64,000 nt of DNA, from NCBI GenBank assembly GCA_903917565.1, contig CAIXBB010000001.1:248001-312000 (forward strand), given 5' to 3'. This document shows, piece after piece, positions 10,203-19,094 of this stretch (its first letter is position 1; every line of letters begins with the position of its first letter). The DNA is from an uncultured cyanobacterium (GTDB taxonomy: Bacteria; Cyanobacteriota; Cyanobacteriia; PCC-6307; Cyanobiaceae). The translations under genes and the position numbers were made by a program. The notes under the pieces were generated by a model. The model did no database searches, was not told the origin of the DNA, and worked only from the letters and a program-made list of their open reading frames with translations.

Positions 10203-10949
10203 TCAGGGAGCCTTCGATGCTCCGCCGACCCGCTCCAGCTGGCAGGTGAGGCTCTCATCGCTACAGGGAGGGGGAACCTGGCGAATGGCGACGTCCTCCC
10301 AGACGTTGGCGGCTTCGTTGCGCAACTGGGCCAGGTTCTGCTCGTAGAAGCGCCGCAGGTCGTTCAGGCGTTTCACGGGCTGCCCGTAGAAGCTGCTGCC
10401 GGCCAGGGTGGGGAAGGAGGCCCATTCAGGGGCCAGACGGGCCGCCAGGTCGGGCGTCAGCTCACCGCGATCAGCCAGGGGCAGGGCCCCGCGGCGCTGC
10501 ACCAGGAAAAGGGCAGCCTGGTCCTGGGACTCGGGACCGAAATCAGGCATTCCCAGAGTCCTTGTGACCATATTCCAGGTGAAGGGCATGAACTGGTAGG
10601 CGCCGGCCGCCGCACTGGCGTAGCGGGCGGTGCGCATCACGCGGTTGGGATGCCGGTCGAGGGAATCGAACAGGCTGCCGCCGAAAAGAATGCGGTAACC
10701 GACCTCATGGCCGTTGGCCCAGGTTCCTTCGGCGTAGCGAATGGTGTTGAGCAGGGCCCGTCGCTCAGGCGTGATCGCGAAGACCCGGGGCGCGGCCGGC
10801 AGCGGCGTCAGCATCGAGACCCGCACGGGGGCCAGTCGGGCCTCAGGCCCGAGCTGCCAGGCACGGGAGGTTTCGGCGGCAGTGGCTGGCCCAGCCAGGC
10901 TCAGGCCGGCGAAGGCGAGGATGAGGTGACGGCGCTGAAGTTTCGGCAA
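10203..10949 (-). CDS. Secreted lysozyme-like glycoside hydrolase (GH104-type muramidase)
   Basis: The 248-residue protein begins with a signal peptide (basic KLQRRH, hydrophobic LILAFAGLSLAG, then ATAAE). A lysozyme-like domain resembling COG4678/GH104 follows. RRALLNTIRYAEGT contains the candidate catalytic Glu, and AAGAYQFMPFTWN is the conserved substrate-cleft motif. Family members cleave peptidoglycan glycan strands and occur both as phage endolysins and as host cell-wall enzymes. No other phage genes lie nearby, so a host role is likelier. The gene sits downstream of an AT-richer 300-base gap that presumably holds its promoter. Confidence 0.82.
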   Translation of the reverse strand: MPKLQRRHLILAFAGLSLAGPATAAETSRAWQLGPEARLAPVRVSMLTPLPAAPRVFAITPERRALLNTIRYAEGTWANGHEVGYRILFGGSLFDSLDRHPNRVMRTARYASAAAGAYQFMPFTWNMVTRTLGMPDFGPESQDQAALFLVQRRGALPLADRGELTPDLAARLAPEWASFPTLAGSSFYGQPVKRLNDLRRFYEQNLAQLRNEAANVWEDVAIRQVPPPCSDESLTCQLERVGGASKAP

Positions 10950-11249
10950 GAGAGAAGGTCGTGAAGGACAAGTGGGGGAAAATCCGCTACATGGATAACG
11001 GAATCATTCCAACGGGCTGTGCTTGGTGTGACCAGGTCTTCTGGAGAACGACATCAGAAAGAGCCAGTGATCCCGTGGCGAGGAAGAGAAATATCCTGCA
11101 ACGAGAGTTGGCGGTAATTTGCCGATTAATCAGCAAAAACGATTCGGTAATAGTGACGGTCGCACAACTGTCCACTGGTATCAAGAATGACGCTTTGCAT
11201 TCGAGTTACAGCCAGGCACTGACATTTCCCGATCTCGATGAACAGATGC
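10950..11249. other. AT-richer intergenic stretch, no convincing gene
   Basis: These 300 bases separate two minus-strand genes and are visibly richer in A/T than either side. Open frames exist on both strands (99 codons plus, 65 codons minus). Neither has a good ribosome-binding site or protein-like composition. The stretch probably carries the promoter of the lysozyme-like gene. A small RNA is possible, but I see no clear stem with a T-tract. Confidence 0.4.
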
Positions 11250-12350
11250 TCAAATCCTGAAGCCAGACCCCATAGGCAGTGCTGATCGTCCCTCCAGCAG
11301 CGACACGATCGCCCTCGCAGCGGTTGTGGCCCCATCCACCGGCAGGGGGCCGCGCCGGGGGGGCTCCAGGGGCTGATCCAGCTGCCACTCGCCCCGGCGG
11401 AACGCTTCCTGGCTGAGCAACCGGTGCCAGCCGTGGTTGCGCAGGTCCTCCTCCAGCACCGGCGCCTCAGCAAATCCGCTCCGGTGCACCAGGTGAATCC
11501 CCACCCCCTGGCTGAAGGCCTCACAGAAACTGCTGTAGCCGGGCTTGGTGATCAGCCGTCCCGTCAGGGGCATCAGATCGAGGGGACGCACCCCAGCCGG
11601 CAGGCAACGGCCATTGGGCACCGTGGCCAGGAGCGGATCCGGACCGATGAACACGTGCTCGGGCCAGCGGGCCAGCAAACCCGGGTCGGTGGCCATGCCG
11701 AGGCCCCCGAAGCTCACCAGCACCACCCGCTCCCGATCCGGCGGCAGGGCCAGTTCCCTGGCCAGCCGCTCCAGGTCGAGCCGGGGCCTTGAGCTCGTCA
11801 GGCCCAGCCGCACCTCCGGCAGACCCCAGTCCATCGGCAGGGAAAGGGGGCAACGCAGCAGCAGATCCCCCTGGGCGTACAACTGCCGGTGCCGCTCGGA
11901 CAAGGGTTGGAAGTCCGGGCCCATGGGGGCATGGATCGTGTCCCAGCCGAAGCTGGCCAGCCACACCAGCGGCACCCGTAGACGCTGGGCCAGCAGGGCC
12001 GCCGCCGGCGGCACATCCGCCAGCACCAGGATGGGCTGTTGCTGGGCCTCCAGCCAGCGGGCTTCGCGCTCGACAAGCCCCGGCAGTTCCTGGTCCAGTT
12101 CTTTGAGCGCCGCCAGGGTGGCGGCGGGGTCGGCCCCCAGGGCATCCGCCTGAATCACACCCACGTCCCAGCGGCAGGGACGGTGCTCGAAGGGCACCTC
12201 GCCCAGGGAGAGACCCAGGAACGCTTCCGGCAGTCCGGTGGAGAGCACCAGGCGCCAGTCGGGCTTCAGGGCGGCCAGTTCGCAGAGCACCGACGCCGTG
12301 CGGGAGCCGTGGCCGAAGCCATGGCTGCTGATGCAGGCGTGAATCAGCAA
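11250..12350 (-). CDS. Glycosyltransferase, MurG/GT28-like fold
   Basis: The 366-residue protein has a GT-B architecture. The N-terminal CISSHGFGHGSRTASVLCEL resembles the donor-independent loop of MurG and UGT-like enzymes. The C-terminal half has VLVSFGGLGMA and LITKPGYSSFCEAFSQGVG, where GYSSFCEA replaces the usual G-x-G-T-x-x-E nucleotide-sugar motif. Donor and acceptor cannot be assigned. It starts with TTG at 12350 and overlaps the end of the upstream phosphoesterase gene by seven bases, so translation is probably coupled. Confidence 0.75.
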   Translation of the reverse strand: MLIHACISSHGFGHGSRTASVLCELAALKPDWRLVLSTGLPEAFLGLSLGEVPFEHRPCRWDVGVIQADALGADPAATLAALKELDQELPGLVEREARWLEAQQQPILVLADVPPAAALLAQRLRVPLVWLASFGWDTIHAPMGPDFQPLSERHRQLYAQGDLLLRCPLSLPMDWGLPEVRLGLTSSRPRLDLERLARELALPPDRERVVLVSFGGLGMATDPGLLARWPEHVFIGPDPLLATVPNGRCLPAGVRPLDLMPLTGRLITKPGYSSFCEAFSQGVGIHLVHRSGFAEAPVLEEDLRNHGWHRLLSQEAFRRGEWQLDQPLEPPRRGPLPVDGATTAARAIVSLLEGRSALPMGSGFRI

Positions 12351-13225
12351 GGGCTCAGCACGCCCGCCGCCGGCAGGGCCGCCGTCCAGAGGGTCTGCTC
12401 GTAGTGGAGGGCGCCATCAAGGCCGTACCAGCGGTGACTGATGTGGCGCAGGTCGCCGCTTTCGAAGACGACCCAGCTGAAGTGGCGCAGGGCCCGACCC
12501 TGCTGATCCACACCGTGACGGGGAACAGAGGCGGTGTTGAGGAAAGCGGTGCCCTGGGCGTCGCGCCGGAAGCTGAGCCGTTCCCCCTGGTGATGGCACA
12601 GGGCGTGATGCATGTGGCCGAACACCACTAAGGGCAGCCGGCGGCGGCGGCGGATCTGGTCCACCGCCAGGGCCAGATCCTGATCCCCCCAGTCGCAGGC
12701 AGGGGCCTTCCAGTCCCTGCCGCAGAGGTCGTCCACCTGGGTGCCCAGACCGCTGGGGCCGGAATGGGCCAGCAGCACCAGGGGCAGCTGCGGATCGGCG
12801 GAAAGGGCCGCCCGGCTGATGCGTTCGGCGGACTCCTGCAGGCCCACCGGGCCATAGACGGCCCTGACGGCCTTCGACAGGTGGTAGCCACCGCCGGCGG
12901 TCCCGGGACGGGCCCCCACCACGGCCAGGCCTGGGGGACGCAGTTCCCTGAGGCCCCAGCCGCAGTGGCGATCACCCAGCAGCTCCAGCTGGTGCCGCAG
13001 GGTGCGACCGCTGCCGTCCTTGCCCGCGTCGTGGTTGCCCAGCACGCAGGCTATCGGCAGCTCCAACGTGGACAGCAGCTCAGGGATGCGGCACTTGCCG
13101 TCGCTGAAATCTCCCACCAGCAGGAGGGCATCCGGACGGATCCGATCGAGGACGTCGTGGTCGCTGCGATCCCACTGATCGTGCAGATCCCCCGCGATGG
13201 CGATGTTCAGCTCAGCCAATACCAA
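12344..13225 (-). CDS. Metallophosphoesterase (TIGR04168-like)
   Basis: The 293-residue protein is a calcineurin-like phosphoesterase. Motifs in order are GDLHD (first metal site), VGDFSDG, LGNHDAG (the GNHD motif), VLLAHSGPSG and FGHMHHAL. Length and motif spacing match a cyanobacterial/plant family (TIGR04168) of unknown substrate. It is not the ligase-associated PdeM nuclease, which is shorter and normally sits beside the ligase-associated helicase. The start appears to be a TTG at 13225 or 13219. It forms a two-gene unit with the glycosyltransferase and is divergent from nadA. Confidence 0.82.
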   Translation of the reverse strand: MVLAELNIAIAGDLHDQWDRSDHDVLDRIRPDALLLVGDFSDGKCRIPELLSTLELPIACVLGNHDAGKDGSGRTLRHQLELLGDRHCGWGLRELRPPGLAVVGARPGTAGGGYHLSKAVRAVYGPVGLQESAERISRAALSADPQLPLVLLAHSGPSGLGTQVDDLCGRDWKAPACDWGDQDLALAVDQIRRRRRLPLVVFGHMHHALCHHQGERLSFRRDAQGTAFLNTASVPRHGVDQQGRALRHFSWVVFESGDLRHISHRWYGLDGALHYEQTLWTAALPAAGVLSPC

Positions 13226-13248
13226 CCGCTTCCTAGAATCGGATCATC

Positions 13249-14295
13249 GTGCATGGGATGGGGGATCGGTTGGTCTTCACGCAGACGCTGACCCGGACCT
13301 CTGACCAGCATGGCCGGGAATCGGGTGACCTCGCGGATCCGTCTGTCCCTGGTGCGGGGCCGTGGGCGCCCCGCCATGACCTGGTCGCCGCGATCGAGAC
13401 GCTCAAAAAGGAGCGCAATGCCATCATCCTTGCCCATTACTACCAGGACGACGCCATCCAGGACTGCGCCGATTTCATCGGCGATTCCCTCGAGCTCTCC
13501 CGCAGGGCCGCCAGCACCGATGCCGAGGTGATCGTCTTCTGCGGTGTGCACTTCATGGCGGAGACCGCCAAGATCCTCAACCCGGGCAAGACCGTGCTGC
13601 TGCCGGATCTGGAGGCCGGCTGCAGCCTGGCCGATGCCTGTCCGGCCGAGGCCTTCGCCGACTTCCGCCACCGCCACCCGGACCACATCGTAGTCAGCTA
13701 CATCAACTGTTCAGCGGCCGTGAAGGCCCAGAGCGACCTGATCTGCACGAGCAGCAATGCTGTCCACCTAGTTCAGCAGCTGCCGGCCGATCGCCCGATC
13801 CTGTTCGCCCCCGACCAGAACCTGGGCCGCTGGGTGACGCGAGAGAGCGGCCGGAAGTTGACCCTCTGGCCGGGAAGCTGCATCGTCCACGAAACCTTCA
13901 GCGAGCAGGCCCTGCTGCGGCTCCGCCTGGAACATCCCGAAGCCGAGGTGATCGCCCATCCGGAATGTCAGCAGCCTTTGCTGGATCTGGCCGACTTCAT
14001 CGGCTCCACCAGCAAGCTCCTGCATCGCACCGAAACCAGTTCGGCCCCGTCCTTCATTGTGCTCACAGAGCCAGGCATCCTGCATCAGATGCGACGCCGC
14101 TCGCCCACCAAGACCCTCTTCGAGGTCCCCGGGGCCGATGGCTGCAGCTGCAACGCCTGCCCCTACATGCGGCTGAACACCCTTGAAAAGCTCTGGCAAT
14201 GCCTGGAAACCATGGCACCGGCGCTTGAACTCGACGAGGAGATCCGCCAGCGGGCCCTGGTGCCGATCGAGCGCATGCTGGCGATGAGTGCCTGA
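13249..14295 (+). CDS. nadA: Quinolinate synthase A
   Basis: NadA condenses iminoaspartate with dihydroxyacetone phosphate to quinolinate for NAD synthesis, using a [4Fe-4S] cluster. The 348-residue protein has the expected [10 protein letters not shown] and GDSLELSR segments. Candidate cluster cysteines lie in [18 protein letters not shown] and [10 protein letters not shown]. The start is either GTG 13249 or ATG 13258. The first 40 residues are variable and the domain core begins near DLVAAIETL. nadB and nadC are not in the window. Confidence 0.95.
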   Translation: MHGMGDRLVFTQTLTRTSDQHGRESGDLADPSVPGAGPWAPRHDLVAAIETLKKERNAIILAHYYQDDAIQDCADFIGDSLELSRRAASTDAEVIVFCGVHFMAETAKILNPGKTVLLPDLEAGCSLADACPAEAFADFRHRHPDHIVVSYINCSAAVKAQSDLICTSSNAVHLVQQLPADRPILFAPDQNLGRWVTRESGRKLTLWPGSCIVHETFSEQALLRLRLEHPEAEVIAHPECQQPLLDLADFIGSTSKLLHRTETSSAPSFIVLTEPGILHQMRRRSPTKTLFEVPGADGCSCNACPYMRLNTLEKLWQCLETMAPALELDEEIRQRALVPIERMLAMSA

Positions 14296-14328
14296 GCCAC
14301 GCCCCCTGGCCGTGGACGACCCCCTGCC

Positions 14329-15414
14329 TCAGTAGCTGTAGTTGGCCACGAACAGTGAGGCGGCATCGTCCGAGGGTTCGGAGCCGGCCAGGTAGGTTCC
14401 GCGGGCGGCCGCACCGTTGGCCCGGGCGCGGGCCAGCAGGGCCGCCTGACCCGCGACGGCATCGGTCCCTTTCCAGTGGTTGAGGCAGGAGTGCTGCAGG
14501 GCACGGCCGTAGGAGAAGCCCAGGTGCCAGGGGCCGTCGGGGGCGGCGTGGTGGATCGCTGAAAGGAACACACTGGCCTCCTCCTCCCCCAGGCCGCCCG
14601 AGAGGAAGAGGATCGCCGGCACGGCCGGGGGCACGCTGCGCCGCAGGGTGCGCACGGTGAAGGCAGCCACCTGCTCGGGGTTGGGATGCTCGGGGCCGTC
14701 GGCGCCGGGGAGGGTCATCGAGGGCTTGAGCAGGCTGCCCTCGAGAAACACCCCGTTCCGGCCCAGGGCCTCGTAGACGCTGCGCAGCACCCACTCCTGC
14801 ACCGCTGCGGTGGTGAGGATGTCGTGGTCGCCATCCATCAGGATCTCCGGCTCCACGATGGGGACCAGTCCCTCCTCCTGGGCGGTGCGGGCGTAGCGGG
14901 CCAGGCCCCAGGCGTTCTCGCGCACGCACAACTCCGAAGGGCAGCCATCGGCGCTGATGCGCAGGACCGCCCGCCATTTGGCGAAGCGGGCGCCCCTGGC
15001 GTAGGCGCGGGCCGCCCGCTCCCGCAGCCCCCGCAGTCCGGTGCACCAGGTCTCACCGGGCAGGCCGCCCGCCAGGGGCTCCACCCCCAGATCCAGCTTG
15101 ATCCCGGCCACAACGCCCTGGGCCTGGAAGAGATCGAGGATCGATCCGCCCGGTTCACCCGGGAGCGTGGCCGCGTCCTGAAACAGGGTCTCCTCGTAGA
15201 GGATCACGCCGCTGATCGTCTCGCCGAGGCCGGGGGCGGTGGCCAGCAGGGTGCGGTAGGCGCGGCGGTTGTCCTCGCTGTTCTCCAGGCCGATCGCCTC
15301 GAAGCGCTTGCCGATGGTGCCGGTGGACTCATCCGCCGCCAGCAGGCCGGTGCCAGGCCGGGCCAGGGCCATCGCGGTGGCCTCCAGTTCCTCGCGATGG
15401 TTGTCGAGTGTCAT
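14329..15414 (-). CDS. Fructose-bisphosphate aldolase, class I
   Basis: The 361-residue protein is a Schiff-base (metal-independent) aldolase that interconverts fructose-1,6-bisphosphate with DHAP and glyceraldehyde-3-phosphate. Class I hallmarks are GLLAADESTGTIGKRF at the N-terminus, GIKLDLGVEPL, FAKWRAVL, and SLLKPSMTLPG, which carries the likely Schiff-base lysine. The ending FVANYSY keeps the C-terminal tyrosine typical of eukaryote-like class I enzymes. Many cyanobacteria rely on class II aldolase, so this copy may be additional or a replacement. It converges on nadA. Confidence 0.94.
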   Translation of the reverse strand: MTLDNHREELEATAMALARPGTGLLAADESTGTIGKRFEAIGLENSEDNRRAYRTLLATAPGLGETISGVILYEETLFQDAATLPGEPGGSILDLFQAQGVVAGIKLDLGVEPLAGGLPGETWCTGLRGLRERAARAYARGARFAKWRAVLRISADGCPSELCVRENAWGLARYARTAQEEGLVPIVEPEILMDGDHDILTTAAVQEWVLRSVYEALGRNGVFLEGSLLKPSMTLPGADGPEHPNPEQVAAFTVRTLRRSVPPAVPAILFLSGGLGEEEASVFLSAIHHAAPDGPWHLGFSYGRALQHSCLNHWKGTDAVAGQAALLARARANGAAARGTYLAGSEPSDDAASLFVANYSY

Positions 15415-15532
15415 GGGGCCAGTGGAGTTGCCTCATCCATGGCTAGAGGGGAGCGCCGTCGCCGTCAACGGGACGGGTTCGCCAGGATGCCGGCTTCCCC
15501 TTTCAGCGGCGCTGTCGCGGCCTGCGCGCCCC

Positions 15533-16552
15533 ATGCCCCTGCCGAGCGACGGCCTGATCCAGCTCACCCCCGAGGGGCTCTACTGTCCGGCCGCGGAGGC
15601 CTGGATCGACCCCTGGCGGCCGGTGCCCCGGGCCCTGATCACCCACGGCCACGCCGATCACGCCCGGCCCGGCTGCGGCGCGTACTGGGCGGTGGCGGCG
15701 GGCGAGGGCGTGCTGCGGCAGCGGCTGGGGACCGACATCGCCTTCACGGGGGTGGGCTACGGCCAGGAGCGGCGCCTCGGCGCGGCGCTGGTGTCGTTCC
15801 ATTCGGCTGGGCACGTGCTGGGCTCGGCCCAGATCCGGATCACCGCAGGCGGCGAGACCTGGCTGATCAGCGGTGACTACAAGCGTGATGCCGACCCCAC
15901 ATGCGCTCCGTTCGAGCCGGTGGACACCGATGTGCTGATCACTGAGGCCACCTTCGGCCTGCCCATTTACCGCTGGCGGCCCGGCAGGCAAGTGGCGGCC
16001 GAGATCCTGGCCTGGTGGCGCCAGGCACCCCGGCGACCCTCGCTGCTGTTCGCCTATGCCTTCGGCAAGGCCCAGCGGTTGCTGGCGGAACTGGCCGTTC
16101 TGGGAGTGGATGAGGAGGTTCTGCTGCACGGGGCGGTGCAGGCGCTAATGGCTCCCTATCGGAACCAAGGAGTGGTGTTGCCCCCGACGCGGCCGCTGAG
16201 CGAACTCCCCCGCAGCGAATCGCTGGCGGGGCGCCTGGTGATTGCACCACCAGCGGCCCACCGCTCCCCATGGATGAAGCGGTTCGTGAATCCCCAGACG
16301 GCCTTCGTCAGCGGCTGGATGGCCGTGCGGGGTGCCAGGCGGCGGCGGGGTTTTGAGCGTGGCTTCGCCCTCAGCGACCATGCCGACTGGGACGGCCTGC
16401 TGCGCACCGTGCGGGACTCCGGCGCCCGACAGGTGTACGTGACCCACGGCAACAGCGACGGCCTGGCCCGCTACCTGCGGGAGGAGGAGGGTCTGGCGGC
16501 GGAACCCCTGGGGCCCGCGTTCGAGGGGCAGCGAAGCGAGGCTGGGTCCTGA
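15533..16552 (+). CDS. Ligase-associated DNA exonuclease (metallo-beta-lactamase/beta-CASP)
   Basis: From ATG 15533 the protein has 339 residues. It carries the metallo-beta-lactamase zinc motif HGHADH (38-43), a second ligand segment FHSAGHVLGSAQI and the aspartate-containing WLISGDYKRD. FALSDHADW and VYVTHGN lie near the C-terminus. This matches the ligase-associated exonuclease family (TIGR04122), related to Artemis/SNM1 nucleases. Family members occur with an ATP-dependent DNA ligase, a DExH helicase and the PdeM phosphoesterase in a DNA-damage-response cluster. Ligase and helicase follow on the same strand here. Confidence 0.9.
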   Translation: MPLPSDGLIQLTPEGLYCPAAEAWIDPWRPVPRALITHGHADHARPGCGAYWAVAAGEGVLRQRLGTDIAFTGVGYGQERRLGAALVSFHSAGHVLGSAQIRITAGGETWLISGDYKRDADPTCAPFEPVDTDVLITEATFGLPIYRWRPGRQVAAEILAWWRQAPRRPSLLFAYAFGKAQRLLAELAVLGVDEEVLLHGAVQALMAPYRNQGVVLPPTRPLSELPRSESLAGRLVIAPPAAHRSPWMKRFVNPQTAFVSGWMAVRGARRRRGFERGFALSDHADWDGLLRTVRDSGARQVYVTHGNSDGLARYLREEEGLAAEPLGPAFEGQRSEAGS

Positions 16553-16623
16553 GGCCATCGGCCTGTGGCCCAGTCCAGGCCAGGGCCCGAGACTGGAGCG
16601 GCCGTTCCGCTGTGGCCGCCTCG

Positions 16624-17285
16624 ATGCTTTTCAACGTCAAAGAACGCCTTCAGTCGCTGCGGATGGTGGCCAGCCTCGCCGCTTTCCTCAAGAACCCCAC
16701 CCAGCTCGACAGCGTCTTCGCCGTGGCACGCAGCCTCCAGGGCAGCCCCCTGGCCACCCAGATGCAGCGTCACCTGCTGGAGAACCCAGCCATGGCCGCC
16801 CTGGTGGCGGAGGGCTGGCGCCCTGCCCCGATCGACTTGGCCCGTCTGGCAGCCCTACCCGAGGGCAGCCTGGGCCGCACCTATGCCGAGCAACTGCAAC
16901 GTCTGAATCTGACGCCTGAGAGCCTGATCGATCCCCGGCCGATCACCACACCGGCGGAGTACATCACCCACCGGCTGCGGGAAACCCACGACATGGTGCA
17001 CGTGCTCACCGGCTTTGGCATCGACGGCCCCGGGGAACTGGGGCTGCAGGCCTTCAATCTGGCCCAGGTGCGCTCCCCCTGGCCGTCCTGCTGATTTTCG
17101 GCGGCCTGCTCGGCACCCTCCAGGACGACGAACCACTGGAACCTTTGCTGCGGGCGCTGGCCCGCGGTTTCGAGCTGGGCCTGGCGGCCCGCTGTCTGAT
17201 CACCTTCAAGCTCGAGGAGGGCTGGGAACGGCCCCTGGCCGACTGGCGACGGGAGCTGGGGCTGCCGGAATCGCCATTGGGCTGA
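16624..17285 (+). pseudogene. Coq4-like protein, frameshifted
   Basis: The first frame (ATG 16624, or GTG 16612) carries the Coq4 zinc signature H-D-x-x-H-x11-E, seen as HDMVH followed by E138. It is cut by a TGA at 17092-17094 just after FNLAQVRSP. One extra C in the five-C run at 17075-17079 would continue the protein as LAVLLIFGGLLGTLQDDEP to a stop at 17283-17285, giving about 220 residues, the expected length. Coq4 is a ubiquinone-biosynthesis protein. Cyanobacteria make plastoquinone, so its role here is unclear. It lies between exonuclease and ligase, ending five bases before the ligase start. Confidence 0.72.
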
Positions 17286-17289
17286 CCCC

Positions 17290-18942
17290 ATGCAGGCCTT
17301 CGCCGACCTCATCACGCAGCTGGAGCGCACTGCCGGCACCAGAGCCCGGGTGGAGGCCCTGGCCGCCCATGTCCAGGCTGCCGATGCCGCCGATGGCGCC
17401 TGGGCCCTGGCCCTGCTGCTGGGCAAGCGGCGGCGGCGGTTGATCACCGGCCGGCGGCTGCGTCAGATCTGCCTGGAGCGCTCCGGACTGCCGGAGTGGT
17501 TATTCGATTCCTGCTACGCCCAGGTGGGGGACTCGGCCGAGACCATCGCCCTGTTGCTTCCCCAGCTGGCCCTGCCGCCGACCCCGCCCCTGGAACTGCC
17601 CCTGGCCGATTGGATGGAGACACGGCTGCCGGCGCTGGCCGCTCTGGAGGCCGAGGCGCAGGCGGAGGCGGTGCTGGCGATCTGGGCCGCCCTGCCGGAA
17701 GGCCAGTGCTTCCTTTTCAACAAGCTGCTCACCGGCGGCTTCCGGGTGGGGGTGGCCGCTGGCCTGGTGACCCGGGCGCTGGCGCAGGTGTCAGGGCTGG
17801 AGGAGGCGGAGCTGGCCCACCGGCTGATGGGCGGATTCGAGCCTTCCTCCGCGGCGATGCAGGCCCTGCTGGCGCCCCTGGCTGCCGGGGCCGCCGGCCC
17901 GATCAGCCGGCCCTACCCCTTCTGTCTGGCCTCGCCCCTGGAGGCGGAGCGCCTGACCGCGACCGACCCCGCCGGCTGGCAGGTGGAGTGGAAGTGGGAT
18001 GGGATCCGCACCCAGCTGATCCGCCGCAGCGGCCAGACCTTTCTGTGGAGCCGGGGCGAGGAGCTGATCAATGCCAGCTTCCCCGAGCTGGAGGTGGCCG
18101 CCGATGAGCTGCCACAAGGCACGGTGCTGGATGGGGAGCTGACCGTCTGGCCGGCGCAGGCGCCCCAGCCCGCCGGCTTCGGCCCCCTGCAGCGGCGCCT
18201 GGGTCGGCAGAAGCCCGGAGCCGCCCTGCTGCGGGAGTGCCCGGCGGCCTTCGTCGCCTACGACCTGCTGGAGATGGGCGGCCAGGATCTGCGCCCCGAG
18301 CCCCTGGGCCGGCGCCGCGCCGCCCTGGAGGGTCTGCTCCAGGGCCTGCCGGAGGCGGCCCGCACCCCCGTGGCCGGGCTCCTGCGCCTCTCACCGGTGC
18401 TGCCGTTGGGGCACTGGGACGACCTTGAACCGTTGCGGCAGCGGGCCCGCTCGGTGGGCGCCGAAGGACTGATGCTCAAGGCGTTGGATTCCGTCTATGG
18501 CGTGGGGCGTCGCCGAGGGGCCTGGTGGAAGCACAAGCTGGAGCCGATGGAGCTTGACGCCGTGCTGCTCTACGCCCAGGCCGGCAGCGGCCGCCGCGCC
18601 AACCTCTACACCGACTACACCTTCGGCCTCTGGGATGGGGAGGGCCGACTGGTGAGCTTTGCCAAGGCCTACACGGGGCTCGACGACAGCGAGATCGGCG
18701 AGTTGGACCGCTGGATCCGCCGCCACACCACCGAGCGCTTCGGACCTGTGCGGGCCGTCGAAGCCCTGCAGGTCTTCACCCTCGGCTTCGAGGGCCTGCA
18801 ACGCTCCACACGTCACCGCAGTGGTCTGGCCGTGCGCTTCCCCCGCATCCTGCGCTGGCGGCGCGACCGCACCCCCGGGTCGGCCGACAGTCTCAGCAGC
18901 GCCCTTGCCCTGCTGGAGGGATCTGCCGCTGCTCAGCGGTAG
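17290..18942 (+). CDS. ATP-dependent DNA ligase (LigB/ligase-associated family)
   Basis: The 550-residue protein has an N-terminal DNA-binding domain (about 1-200, including FNKLLTGGFRVGV) and an adenylation domain. Motif I is EWKWDGIRTQ with catalytic K235. Motif III lies around LDGELTVW, motif IV near AEGLMLKALDS, and motif V is WWKHKLEP. An OB-fold C-terminus ends in TRHRSGLAVRFPRILRWRRD. Such ligases seal nicks using ATP and are distinct from the essential NAD-dependent LigA. Their usual partners, the exonuclease and the Lhr-like helicase, flank it. Confidence 0.94.
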   Translation: MQAFADLITQLERTAGTRARVEALAAHVQAADAADGAWALALLLGKRRRRLITGRRLRQICLERSGLPEWLFDSCYAQVGDSAETIALLLPQLALPPTPPLELPLADWMETRLPALAALEAEAQAEAVLAIWAALPEGQCFLFNKLLTGGFRVGVAAGLVTRALAQVSGLEEAELAHRLMGGFEPSSAAMQALLAPLAAGAAGPISRPYPFCLASPLEAERLTATDPAGWQVEWKWDGIRTQLIRRSGQTFLWSRGEELINASFPELEVAADELPQGTVLDGELTVWPAQAPQPAGFGPLQRRLGRQKPGAALLRECPAAFVAYDLLEMGGQDLRPEPLGRRRAALEGLLQGLPEAARTPVAGLLRLSPVLPLGHWDDLEPLRQRARSVGAEGLMLKALDSVYGVGRRRGAWWKHKLEPMELDAVLLYAQAGSGRRANLYTDYTFGLWDGEGRLVSFAKAYTGLDDSEIGELDRWIRRHTTERFGPVRAVEALQVFTLGFEGLQRSTRHRSGLAVRFPRILRWRRDRTPGSADSLSSALALLEGSAAAQR

Positions 18943-19064
18943 AACGAGCGACCGTCTCCGGGCGGCAGCACCCGGCCGACGTCCCCGTCGGGATCGCCGC
19001 CGCGATAGCCCTGCATGGCCCCTACGGTGAAGTCTTCGATCGGCTGGCCCAGATCCACTGCCAC
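18933..19064 (-). CDS. Small hypothetical protein, 43 residues
   Basis: This short minus-strand frame begins with GTG at 19064 and stops at 18933, overlapping the convergent ligase stop by ten bases. An AGGAGG sequence lies about ten bases before the GTG, a near-perfect ribosome-binding site. The protein starts MAVDLGQPIEDFTVGAMQGY and ends RVLPPGDGRSFYR. It is acidic in the middle and has no membrane segment or cysteine. I recognise no family. It is divergent from the helicase start across 30 bases. A much longer frame antisense to the helicase contains it, but only this end looks like a real gene. Confidence 0.55.
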   Translation of the reverse strand: MAVDLGQPIEDFTVGAMQGYRGGDPDGDVGRVLPPGDGRSFYR

Positions 19065-19094
19065 GCCGTGCGCTCCTCCTGATCCGCCACTGCC

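Noticed and set aside
10961-11260. 99-codon plus-strand frame in the AT-richer gap
   Set aside because: It has no good ribosome-binding site and runs into the 3' end of the glycosyltransferase gene. The residue pattern is not protein-like.
12344-13225. Metallophosphoesterase considered as the missing PdeM of the repair module
   Set aside because: It is longer than PdeM, matches another family, is coupled to a glycosyltransferase and is more than 2 kb away on the opposite strand.
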